Made by a program: the position numbers and the translations under genes. From an uncultured Clostridia bacterium (GTDB lineage Bacteria; Bacillota; Clostridia; Christensenellales; CAG-314), in the NCBI GenBank assembly GCA_934203075.1, contig CAKPYT010000025.1, forward strand, positions 1-21,035: 21,035 nucleotides of DNA. Direction: 5' to 3'. Positions 15,070 through 21,035 of this stretch are shown here, in pieces; the first letter of the stretch is position 1, and each line of letters starts with the position of its first letter. The notes beneath the pieces were generated by a model. That model saw nothing but the letters and a program-made list of their open reading frames with translations, did no database searches and was not told where the DNA came from.

Positions 15070-16440
15070 ATGTACGCAAAAAATATTTATCAGGAAATCT
15101 CGCAAGAGAAGCAGAACGCAATTGCGAAGTTCTGCGAAGAGTATAAGGAGTATCTCTCTTATAGCAAAACGGAGCGTCTGGCGGTAGAAGCAAGTGTAAA
15201 ACTGGCTTTGGAGCACGGCTTTGTGGATGCGTCCTCCAAAAAACAACTGAAAGAGGGCGATAAGGTTTATTTTGTGAACCGCGGAAAAAACATCGTTTTG
15301 TTTGTTCTGGGGAAACAGCCCGTCTCGCAGGGACTGCGAATTCTTGGGGCGCATATCGATTCGCCTCGTTTGGACTTAAAGCAAAACCCGCTTTACGAAG
15401 CGAACGGCTTCGCGTTGTTGGATACGCACTATTACGGCGGCGTAAAGAAATACCAATGGGTCACGGTGCCGTTGGCCTTGCATGGCGTTGTCTGCAAGAA
15501 GGACGGATCCGTCGTCTCGGTGAACGTGGGGGAAGATGCCGGTGATCCGATTGTCGGCATCAGCGATTTGCTGATTCACCTCTCCGGCGATCAAATGAAG
15601 AAAACGGCGGACGTAGTGATCGAGGGCGAACAGTTGGACGTGACGGTCGGTTCTATCCCGCTGCAAGGCGCAGAAAAGGATGCCGTAAAAGCAAACGTTC
15701 TGAAATTGTTAAAAGAAAAATACGATATGGAAGAGGAAGATTTCCTTTCGGCAGAAATCGAAGTAGTACCTGCAGGTCCCGCGCGTGATTACGGGCTGGA
15801 TCGCAGCATGATTGCCGGCTACGGGCATGACGACCGTGTCTGCGCTTATACCTCTCTGCGTGCCATTCTGGATGCTCCCGTTGCGGAGTATACCACCTGC
15901 TGCGTATTGGTGGATAAGGAGGAAATCGGTTCCGTCGGGGCAACGGGCGCTTGCTCGATGTTTTTTGAAAACTGCATTGCGGAATTGCTTCATAAAACAG
16001 GGGAGACGGACTATCTGGCATTGCGCCATGCGATGGAACGCTCTTCGATGCTCAGCAGCGACGTCAGCGCGGGTTCCGACCCGTTGTTCCCCTCCGTCAA
16101 CGACGAGAAAAACGCGGCACACCTGAACAACGGCGTTGTGTTTAACAAGTATACGGGGTCCCGCGGGAAGAGCAGCAGCAACGATGCCTGCGCAGAATAC
16201 GTCGCTTTCGTGCGTGACGCCATGGACAGCAACGGTATTCACTTCCAGACGGCAGAACTCGGCAAGGTGGATCAAGGCGGCGGCGGAACGATTGCGTATA
16301 TTTTGGGAAAATACAACATGAACGTGGTCGATGCAGGCATCGCCGTGCTGAATATGCACGCCCCGATGGAAGTAGTTGCCAAGGCGGATGTATACGAGAC
16401 CTATCTGGCTTACCTCGCATTTTTGGCGTACGTCAGATAA
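15070..16440 (+). CDS. M18-family zinc aminopeptidase
   Basis: This cytoplasmic dinuclear-zinc exopeptidase trims N-terminal residues from peptides and usually forms a tetrahedral dodecamer. The 456 residues match the usual length. Metal and catalytic residues of the family are visible: H95 in GAHIDSPRLD, D254 or D255 in GYGHDDRVC, E284/E285 in DKEEIGSVG, D331 in SSDVSAGSDP and H430 in NMHAPMEV. The glycine-rich GKVDQGGGGT near 400 is also conserved. The substrate is often an acidic or leucine N-terminus, but this cannot be read here. It has its own promoter and appears monocistronic. Confidence 0.95.
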   Translation: MYAKNIYQEISQEKQNAIAKFCEEYKEYLSYSKTERLAVEASVKLALEHGFVDASSKKQLKEGDKVYFVNRGKNIVLFVLGKQPVSQGLRILGAHIDSPRLDLKQNPLYEANGFALLDTHYYGGVKKYQWVTVPLALHGVVCKKDGSVVSVNVGEDAGDPIVGISDLLIHLSGDQMKKTADVVIEGEQLDVTVGSIPLQGAEKDAVKANVLKLLKEKYDMEEEDFLSAEIEVVPAGPARDYGLDRSMIAGYGHDDRVCAYTSLRAILDAPVAEYTTCCVLVDKEEIGSVGATGACSMFFENCIAELLHKTGETDYLALRHAMERSSMLSSDVSAGSDPLFPSVNDEKNAAHLNNGVVFNKYTGSRGKSSSNDACAEYVAFVRDAMDSNGIHFQTAELGKVDQGGGGTIAYILGKYNMNVVDAGIAVLNMHAPMEVVAKADVYETYLAYLAFLAYVR

Positions 16441-16506
16441 CGCAAAAGGCGGGCTTGCTTTCGGGCAGAACAAAATGTTTTTCTTTTGTAAAATACGGAA
16501 AAATCG

Positions 16507-16535
16507 TTGACAGCCCCAAAGCAAAGCGTTATACT
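16507..16535 (+). promoter_or_regulatory. Promoter of the heavy-metal efflux operon
   Basis: Consensus TTGACA (16507-16512), 17-bp spacer, TATACT (16530-16535). The start near 16542 leaves a 95-nt leader. Confidence 0.88.
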
Positions 16536-16551
16536 ACAGTCAATCAATCAA

Positions 16552-16580
16552 TTAAGAACTCCCGCAGGGGAGTTTCTTAA
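16552..16580 (+). repeat. Inverted repeat in the metal-operon leader
   Basis: TTAAGAACTCCC (16552-16563) pairs with GGGAGTTTCTTAA (16568-16580) with one bulged T and loop GCAG. No U run follows, so it is not a normal terminator. It may stabilise the message or hold the downstream operator open. Confidence 0.55.
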
Positions 16581-16589
16581 AACAAAAAC

Positions 16590-16623
16590 ATTTGAACAAT
16601 TGCTCAAATAAGTAATTGTTCAA
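16590..16623. promoter_or_regulatory. Operator for the ArsR/CadC-type repressor
   Basis: ATTTGAACAATTGCTCAAAT (16590-16609) is a palindrome broken by one mismatched pair. The overlapping pair TTGAACAATT (16592-16601) and AATTGTTCAA (16614-16623) is a perfect inverted repeat. Half-sites TTGAaCA and CTCAAATA resemble known SmtB, CzrA and CadC operators. The site lies between promoter and first gene of an operon that ends with such a repressor gene, so it is very likely the autoregulatory site. It sits about 50-80 bases downstream of the start, a roadblock rather than a promoter-covering position. Confidence 0.75.
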
Positions 16624-16636
16624 GCAAGGAGAAAAT

Positions 16637-16855
16637 ATGAAAAAAACTTATCAAATCGAAGTGGATTGTGCAAACTGTGCAAATGAAATGGAATTTGCGG
16701 CAAAAAAGGTAGAAGGGGTAAAAGACGTTACCGTGAACTTTATGCTGTTAAAGATGACGGTCGATTTTGAAGAAGGGGTCAACGAAGCCGATGTAATGAA
16801 AAAGGTGAAAAAAGCCTGCAAACGCGTCGAGCCGGATTGTGAGGTCTATTGCTAG
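16637..16855 (+). CDS. Free-standing heavy-metal-associated (HMA) domain protein
   Basis: This 72-residue single-domain metallochaperone has the metal-binding Cys pair DCANC (C11 and C14) near the N-terminus, as in the HMA ferredoxin-like fold. It lies nine bases before the ATPase gene, which lacks the N-terminal HMA domain its family usually carries. It therefore most likely delivers Zn/Cd to that pump or regulates it in trans. The start follows AAGGAGAAAAT. A longer in-frame start at 16616 would lie in the operator and is rejected. Confidence 0.92.
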   Translation: MKKTYQIEVDCANCANEMEFAAKKVEGVKDVTVNFMLLKMTVDFEEGVNEADVMKKVKKACKRVEPDCEVYC

Positions 16856-16864
16856 GAGGGCATT

Positions 16865-18745
16865 ATGACGAAAAAGCAAAAGAAAACGCTGATTCGCATT
16901 ATCGTTGCCACGGTATTGACGCTCTTACTGCGGTTTCTCCCGCTGGAAGGGGAAATTCTGGGGCGTTCCTGGAATTTCTGGTTGTTTTTTATTCCATACT
17001 TTCTCATCGGGTATGATATTTTAACAAAAGCGGTGAAAGGAATCCTGCGCGGGCACCCGTTTGACGAGAACTTTCTGATGGCGGTGGCAACCGTCGGCGC
17101 GATTGCGCTCGGGGACAGTTTCGAAGGGGTTGCCGTAATGCTGTTTTATCAGATCGGCGAGTTGTTCCAGAACATTGCGGTATGTAAAAGCCGCAGAAAC
17201 ATCGCCGAGTTGATGAACATCCGGCCGGATTATGCCAACTTACAGGTAAACGGAGAATGGAAGCAGGTCGATCCGCAGGAAGTTCCCATCGGAAGCATTA
17301 TTCTGGTGAAGACGGGCGAAAAAGTTCCGCTGGACGGCATTGTGACAGAAGGCAACAGCACTTTGAACACGGCCGCACTCACGGGGGAAAGCGTGCCGAG
17401 GACGGTGCACGCCGGAGACGAAGTTCTGAGCGGGTGCGTAAACGGAGAGGGGGCGCTCTATGTGCAGACCACAAAAGAGTTCGGAGCCTCTACCGTATCG
17501 AAAATTCTGGAGTTAGTGGAAAATGCAAGCTCCAAAAAGTCTCGTTCCGAAAATTTTATTTCGAAATTCGCCCGGGTCTATACGCCCGTTGTCTGCGGAA
17601 GCGCATTGCTCCTGGCGGTTTTGCCGCCGGTAATGCGTCTGCTGCAAGGCCTTTCGCCGGATTGGGCAGACTGGCTGTATCGCGCGCTGACGTTTTTGGT
17701 TATCAGTTGCCCCTGCGCTTTGGTCATCAGCATTCCGCTCGGCTTTTTTGCCGGAATCGGCGGGGCCAGCCATGCGGGGATTCTGATTAAAGGTTCCAAC
17801 TATATGGAAACACTTGCGCAGGTAAAGTACGTTGCGTTTGATAAAACGGGAACCATCACGCAGGGCGTGTTTGACGTAAGCGGGGTGCATCACGGAGTTG
17901 TGGAAGATTCGCTTCTTTTGCAGTACGCCGCACTTGCCGAAAGTTATTCTACGCATCCCATCAGTCTGAGTCTGCGTAAGGCCTACGCGGGGAAACTGGA
18001 CCAGAGCCGCGTTTCGGACGTGAAAGAAATCGGCGGGGAAGGGGTAGAAGCGACGATCGACGGCAAGCATGTGGCTGTCGGCAACGATAAACTGATGCGC
18101 CGTATGGGAGTAGAATCGATTCCCTGCCATTCCGTCGGCACGATCGTACACGTTGCGGTGGACGGCACCTATTACGGGCACATTCTGATTGAAGATACCG
18201 TCAAACCGCAGGCAGTGGAAGCAATGCGCCGCCTGAAAAAGCAGGGCGTTAAAAAGACCGTGATGCTGACCGGCGATAGTAGCAAAGTCGCCGAAGCGGT
18301 GGCGCGCGAAGTCGGGATTGACGAGGTGCACGCCGAATTGATGCCGCAAAACAAGGTGGACGAAGTCGAAAAATTGCTTGCCGGAAAGGGCAAGGGCGAA
18401 AAGGTCGCCTTCGTCGGGGACGGAATTAACGACGCACCGGTATTGACTCGTGCGGATCTGGGCATTGCCATGGGGGCGCTGGGCTCAGATGCGGCTATCG
18501 AAGCGGCAGACGTCGTGTTGATGGACGATAATCCGAGAAATATTTCCAAGGCGATTGCCATTGCAAAAAAATGCATGCGCATCGTGTACGAAAACATTGT
18601 TTTTGCCATTGCCGTCAAACTGATTTGCCTGGTGCTTGGTGCTTTGGGTATCGCCAACATGTGGGTTGCGATTTTTGCAGACGTAGGCGTCATGGTGATT
18701 GCGGTGTTGAACTCCATTCGCGTATTGCGGGTGCCGAAAGATTAG
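16865..18745 (+). CDS. cadA: P1B-type heavy-metal-exporting ATPase (Zn/Cd/Pb class)
   Basis: This pump uses ATP to export soft divalent metals. The 626 residues carry the actuator motif TGES (173-176), the transmembrane metal-site motif CPC (282-284, ISCPCALVISIP), phosphorylated D326 in DKTGT, the nucleotide-domain HP motif (STHPIS) and GDGINDAP (518-525). CPC with a late-helix Asp (ADVGVM near the C-terminus) fits the ZntA/CadA group rather than the copper exporters. No N-terminal HMA domain is present; the preceding gene supplies it. The ATG follows GGAGGGCATT. The CadC-type repressor downstream supports Cd/Zn/Pb as substrates; exact specificity is unproven. Confidence 0.95.
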   Translation: MTKKQKKTLIRIIVATVLTLLLRFLPLEGEILGRSWNFWLFFIPYFLIGYDILTKAVKGILRGHPFDENFLMAVATVGAIALGDSFEGVAVMLFYQIGELFQNIAVCKSRRNIAELMNIRPDYANLQVNGEWKQVDPQEVPIGSIILVKTGEKVPLDGIVTEGNSTLNTAALTGESVPRTVHAGDEVLSGCVNGEGALYVQTTKEFGASTVSKILELVENASSKKSRSENFISKFARVYTPVVCGSALLLAVLPPVMRLLQGLSPDWADWLYRALTFLVISCPCALVISIPLGFFAGIGGASHAGILIKGSNYMETLAQVKYVAFDKTGTITQGVFDVSGVHHGVVEDSLLLQYAALAESYSTHPISLSLRKAYAGKLDQSRVSDVKEIGGEGVEATIDGKHVAVGNDKLMRRMGVESIPCHSVGTIVHVAVDGTYYGHILIEDTVKPQAVEAMRRLKKQGVKKTVMLTGDSSKVAEAVAREVGIDEVHAELMPQNKVDEVEKLLAGKGKGEKVAFVGDGINDAPVLTRADLGIAMGALGSDAAIEAADVVLMDDNPRNISKAIAIAKKCMRIVYENIVFAIAVKLICLVLGALGIANMWVAIFADVGVMVIAVLNSIRVLRVPKD

Positions 18746-18754
18746 GAGGCAATT

Positions 18755-19114
18755 TTGTCGAAAGAAAAAATACTTTGCTGCGAAGCAGAAGAAGTGCATC
18801 GGGAACTGTTGCAGATCGTAACGGAAAAACTGCCGAAAGAAGAGGATCTGTACGATTTGTCCGAACTGTTTAAAGTGTTTGGGGATTCTACGCGCGTTCG
18901 CATTCTGTACGTCTTGTTGGAATCGGAGGTTTGCGTTTGCGATTTGTCGGCAGCGCTCGGCATGACGGTTTCAGCCGTGTCGCACCAACTCAAAATTTTG
19001 AAGCAGAACAAACTGGTAAAAGCAAGAAGGGAAGGAAAGTCCATTTTCTATTCGCTTGCGGATGAACACGTCGTCACGATTCTGAGTCAGGGGATGGAAC
19101 ACATTCAGGAGTGA
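18755..19114 (+). CDS. ArsR/SmtB-family metal-sensing repressor (CadC/CzrA-like)
   Basis: This 119-residue winged-helix repressor should leave its operator when metal binds. It starts with TTG after AGGAGG, nine bases past the ATPase stop. The helix-turn-helix reads MTVSAVSHQLKIL. It carries both classical metal sites: an alpha3N type (N-terminal C8, C9 and C60-V-C62, as in CadC) and a complete alpha5 type DxHx10HxxE (D103, H105, H116, E119) as in SmtB/CzrA. The final Glu is the last residue. A palindromic operator stands before the first gene, so it closes a negative feedback loop. Confidence 0.94.
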   Translation: MSKEKILCCEAEEVHRELLQIVTEKLPKEEDLYDLSELFKVFGDSTRVRILYVLLESEVCVCDLSAALGMTVSAVSHQLKILKQNKLVKARREGKSIFYSLADEHVVTILSQGMEHIQE

Positions 19115-19115
19115 T

Positions 19116-19185
19116 GACGGATCCCGGCGGCGGACAGCGCTAAACTATATCACCTGATTGAGGTCAGTTTTTCCGCAACGTTCTT
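19116..19185 (+). pseudogene. Remnant of an MmcQ/YjbR-type gene 3' end
   Basis: Right after the repressor stop, GACGGATCCC (19116-19125) and then the 28 bases at 19153-19180 match the 3' part of the intact MmcQ/YjbR gene on the other strand (28 of 28 identical to 19426-19453, inverted). In the matching frame it reads KLYHLIEVSFSAT against KLYRLIEVSFSAT in the intact protein. Between the two matched blocks there are 29 bases instead of 24, which breaks the frame. No start or upstream part is present, so this is a decayed fragment. Confidence 0.7.
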
Positions 19186-19207
19186 CGGGCTACGAACAAA
19201 ATCAAAT

Positions 19208-19257
19208 AAAAACGGCAAAGCGGTTTGTTTTCGCTTTGCCGTTTTTGATTTTTTTCC
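19208..19257 (+). terminator. Terminator of the metal operon
   Basis: A perfect 15-bp stem, AAAAACGGCAAAGCG (19208-19222) with CGCTTTGCCGTTTTT (19232-19246), 9-base loop, is followed by GATTTTTTT. The A-rich left side could also let it stop leftward transcription. Confidence 0.92.
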
Positions 19258-19368
19258 GAAAGCAGGGGAATCCTCGCGGAGAGCGTCTGGAGGGGCGGTC
19301 GGGGACTCTGCTTGCCTTAAAAGGGGCTTTGGTGTTCTCGTTCGGGGAGCACTCCCGCCGGAGAGGCG

Positions 19369-19773
19369 TTAAAACTCTTTCGGGTTCCGGGTGCCGGGCA
19401 GGGCGTTTTTACCGGGCTTCGGCGCCGTTGCGGAAAAACTGACCTCAATCAGGCGGTAAAGTTTTTCGTCCGCAAGGGATCCGTCTAAGGGGACGGTAAT
19501 CCAGTGCTGTTTATTCATGTGATATGCCGGATAAATACCGGCTTCTCCGCGCATCAGATCGATAAGAATCGGGTCGCACTTCAGGTTTACAATGTCCACA
19601 TAGGTGTCGTCCTTCAGGCCGAGTCTCCTTTTGGAAACATGCAGAACCAACGCGAACCATTTCCGGTTCGAAGGGTGACGATACACTTCTGCTTCCGGCG
19701 TGTCGGGCCAGGGGGAATCGGGCAGAATGGCATATTGATTTTGCAGATATTGTTTTAACGATTCTCTGTTCAT
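19369..19773 (-). CDS. MmcQ/YjbR-family protein
   Basis: This is a small 134-residue protein of the MmcQ/YjbR family, whose fold resembles a type II secretion chaperone and some DNA-binding proteins; no biochemical role is established. Family features are the opening helix with DTPEAEVYRHPSNRKWFALV, then VDIVNLKCDP, GIYPAYHMNKQHWITVPLDG and LIEVSFSAT. The start is the ATG after GTGAGG; a longer frame upstream runs into the terminator of the next gene. The C-terminal tail (APKPGKNALPGTRNPKEF) goes beyond the conserved end. No clear -35/-10 was found in the short space upstream. Confidence 0.88.
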   Translation of the reverse strand: MNRESLKQYLQNQYAILPDSPWPDTPEAEVYRHPSNRKWFALVLHVSKRRLGLKDDTYVDIVNLKCDPILIDLMRGEAGIYPAYHMNKQHWITVPLDGSLADEKLYRLIEVSFSATAPKPGKNALPGTRNPKEF

Positions 19774-19821
19774 AAGAACCTCACTTGTTTTCCGGAGGGG
19801 GAAGGAGAAGGGATAGAGTAC

Positions 19822-19849
19822 AAAAGCATCCGCCAAGGCGGATGCTTTT
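19822..19849 (-). terminator. Terminator of the cyclodeaminase gene
   Basis: A perfect 13-bp stem, AAAAGCATCCGCC (19822-19834) with GGCGGATGCTTTT (19837-19849), has a loop of only two bases, so the inner pair is probably open. The leftward U run is the four Us of the stem plus GT, so readthrough into the MmcQ/YjbR gene is possible. Confidence 0.75.
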
Positions 19850-19884
19850 CGGTCTTACGGTACAACGTGCCATTGTTTCCAATG

Positions 19885-20511
19885 TCAGAACGATACGTGA
19901 TCCAGAATATCGTGCGTATAGGTTTCCAGACGCGCTTCCAAAGCTGCGACTTCTTCCGATTTTTTCGCAACGAAGGTTTCGTCCGTGATAGCGCTCAGGT
20001 TGATTTTTACGTTATAAATGCCGCCCCAGGCCGCACTTACCAGCATGCGAGTTCCTACGCAGGCATCGCTTAATGCGTTTTGGTCCCCCTTCAGAACCAT
20101 GATGCGTGCGCATTCCATCAGTTCTACCGCTTTGGTTGCCACGGTATACGGGGGAACGGTAGCATTCTGATACGCTTTTTGAATGGCTGCCTTGCGGACG
20201 GCTTTTTCTTCCTCCGTCGCTTTGGGCAGGGCAAACGCTTGCATGCATCCGTCAAACGCCGCAGCGTCCTGATCGATCAGCTGCAAAAACGCTTCCTTCT
20301 CTTTCGTTGCGATTTCCAATGCCTTTTGTACTTCGGCGTCAAAAGCTTCTCCGAGTTTCCTGGCCTTGCGTTCCGTCATGTGTCCCACCATTTCGATCAG
20401 GCTGGCACCCAGATTTCCGGAGAGGGCAGCAACGCATCCTCCGCCGGGGACGGCTTTGTCCGCCGCTGTTTCCGCACTGAATTGAGGCAGGGTGAATTGA
20501 GATAGTTTCAT
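19885..20511 (-). CDS. Cyclodeaminase/cyclohydrolase family protein (FTCD C-terminal type, FchA-like)
   Basis: The family acts on one-carbon units carried by tetrahydrofolate: formimino-THF cyclodeaminase or methenyl-THF cyclohydrolase. The 208 residues match the free-standing clostridial FchA length. The N-terminal signature VPGGGCVAALSGNLGASLIEMVGHMT is clear, followed by long helices (QDAAAFDGCMQAFALP; VGTRMLVSAAWGGIYNVKINL). The start is the ATG after GGAGGAAGCAATT. No histidine-degradation or other folate gene is in the window, so which reaction it performs is open. Confidence 0.9.
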   Translation of the reverse strand: MKLSQFTLPQFSAETAADKAVPGGGCVAALSGNLGASLIEMVGHMTERKARKLGEAFDAEVQKALEIATKEKEAFLQLIDQDAAAFDGCMQAFALPKATEEEKAVRKAAIQKAYQNATVPPYTVATKAVELMECARIMVLKGDQNALSDACVGTRMLVSAAWGGIYNVKINLSAITDETFVAKKSEEVAALEARLETYTHDILDHVSF

Positions 20512-20655
20512 AATTGCTTCCTCCAAAAGAACAAGAGTAGTTCGGCACAAACAAACAAGTCCCCAAAGAAAACACGGAAAAGCGTTTGCATCGCAAGGCG
20601 CGCGATTCCCTTCGGGCAGCCGTTCGTTTTGTGCATAGAAACGTAAGTGATTTCC
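20512..20655 (-). promoter_or_regulatory. 144-nt leader of the cyclodeaminase gene
   Basis: The transcript predicted from the promoter at 20662 has a long untranslated leader. It has several possible pairings (GGAAA at the 5' end with TTTCC near 20580; CGTTT with AAACG; CCCGAAGGG). I compared it by eye with THF and ZTP riboswitch consensus features and saw no match. No coding gene was found in it. Confidence 0.4.
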
Positions 20656-20661
20656 AGGGGC

Positions 20662-20690
20662 ATTATAGCATTATTCTTTTTGAAAGGCAA
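20662..20690 (-). promoter_or_regulatory. Promoter of the cyclodeaminase gene
   Basis: Leftward, TTGCCT (20690-20685), a 17-bp spacer and perfect TATAAT (20667-20662), with a TGC extension (TGCTATAAT). The predicted start is 20655. Confidence 0.82.
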
Positions 20691-20739
20691 ACGAAATGCC
20701 GTAATCCCAAATCTCAAGTATACGGTATTTTATCAAGTA

Positions 20740-20996
20740 AGTCTGCGGGGCTAGGGAGGGGGCGCGGTGGACGCAGATAGACGGAGGACGCGTGCAGTGG
20801 ACGTAGATAGACGGTGAGCGTGCGCAGTAGTGGGACACGCGAAGGGGAGTGGAGAGAAGGGAAGATCGAAAGAGAGCGGAGCCGAAGGAGAGAGGGGGAG
20901 CCGGGTTCCCTTGCCGGCAGCGGAGGAGAGAGGGGAGAGTAAGGGAAAAAGGGAGAAAAAAGGCGAAAAAAAGTTAAAAAAGATTGAAGAAAAAGA
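20740..20996. other. Purine-rich non-coding tract
   Basis: The + strand is overwhelmingly A and G, with runs such as GGAGAGAGGGGGAG and GGGAAAAAGGGAGAAAAAAGG. There is no ribosome site, long frame or terminator. A GCCGG/CCGGC hairpin lies near 20900-20917. The bias falls off at the promoter at 20997. Confidence 0.7.
20767..20826. repeat. 30-bp imperfect tandem duplication
   Basis: Two adjacent units start GTGGACGCAGATAGACGG (20767) and GTGGACGTAGATAGACGG (20797). The first 18 bases differ at one position, the remaining 12 less regularly. It sits inside the purine-rich tract. Confidence 0.75.
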
Positions 20997-21025
20997 TTGA
21001 CATAGAAGATAGGTAGTGGTAATAT
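20997..21025 (+). promoter_or_regulatory. Strong rightward promoter at the window edge
   Basis: Consensus TTGACA (20997-21002), 17-bp spacer, TAATAT (21020-21025). The start near 21032 reads out of the window, so the gene it serves is not visible. Confidence 0.85.
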
Positions 21026-21035
21026 ATAAAGGCTG

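Noticed and set aside
16441..16500. Terminator of the aminopeptidase gene around ACAAAA/TTTTGT
   Set aside because: The stem is short and AT-only with no following U run, so I could not support it.

Overview
The window looks like a chromosome segment of an endospore-forming, Gram-positive anaerobe of the class Clostridia, with GC near one half by eye. The evidence is a spoIIGA-sigE sporulation pair, a Bacillus-type large SRP RNA with an Alu domain, a T-box-controlled ileS, a K+-dependent-type membrane pyrophosphatase, and many TTGACA/TATAAT promoters with exact 17-bp spacers. An uncultured gut lineage such as the Christensenellales would fit, but that placement is a guess. No phage, transposase, integrase or CRISPR array was seen.

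Layout. 1-98 is a 20-bp tandem repeat. 299-901 (-) is an unrecognised 200-residue protein. It is divergent from spoIIGA-sigE (1078-2567, +), which encodes the mother-cell sigma factor and its processing protease. A bidirectional terminator separates sigE from the convergent SRP RNA (about 2676-2943, -). A promoter and isoleucine T-box (3002-3264) lead into ileS (3294-6398). A two-gene RNA-modification unit follows (methyltransferase and RluA-type pseudouridine synthase, 6545-8166). Next come a secreted, membrane-anchored Ig-like protein (8296-10014) and hppA (10277-12283). The 560-bp gap after hppA holds a likely structured RNA with its own promoter, and PHO-box-like repeats. After it lies an OmpR-type two-component system (12847-14971), whose kinase has lost the aspartate of its ATP-binding G1 box. 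An M18 aminopeptidase follows (15070-16440).

16507-19114 is a heavy-metal efflux operon: promoter, palindromic operator, free-standing HMA metallochaperone, P1B-type ATPase and a CadC/SmtB-type repressor with both classical metal sites. Just after it is a decayed fragment matching the 3' end of the MmcQ/YjbR gene that lies inverted 250 bp further on (19369-19773, -). A cyclodeaminase/cyclohydrolase gene (19885-20511, -) with a 144-nt leader follows. The last 300 bp is purine-rich non-coding DNA with a 30-bp repeat, ending in a strong rightward promoter for a gene outside the window.

Most of the window is housekeeping and I see no clear new multi-gene system. The best leads are the unassigned RNA and control region at 12465-12846, the kinase G1-box substitution, the methyltransferase promoter that predicts a leaderless mRNA, and the MmcQ remnant beside the metal operon.
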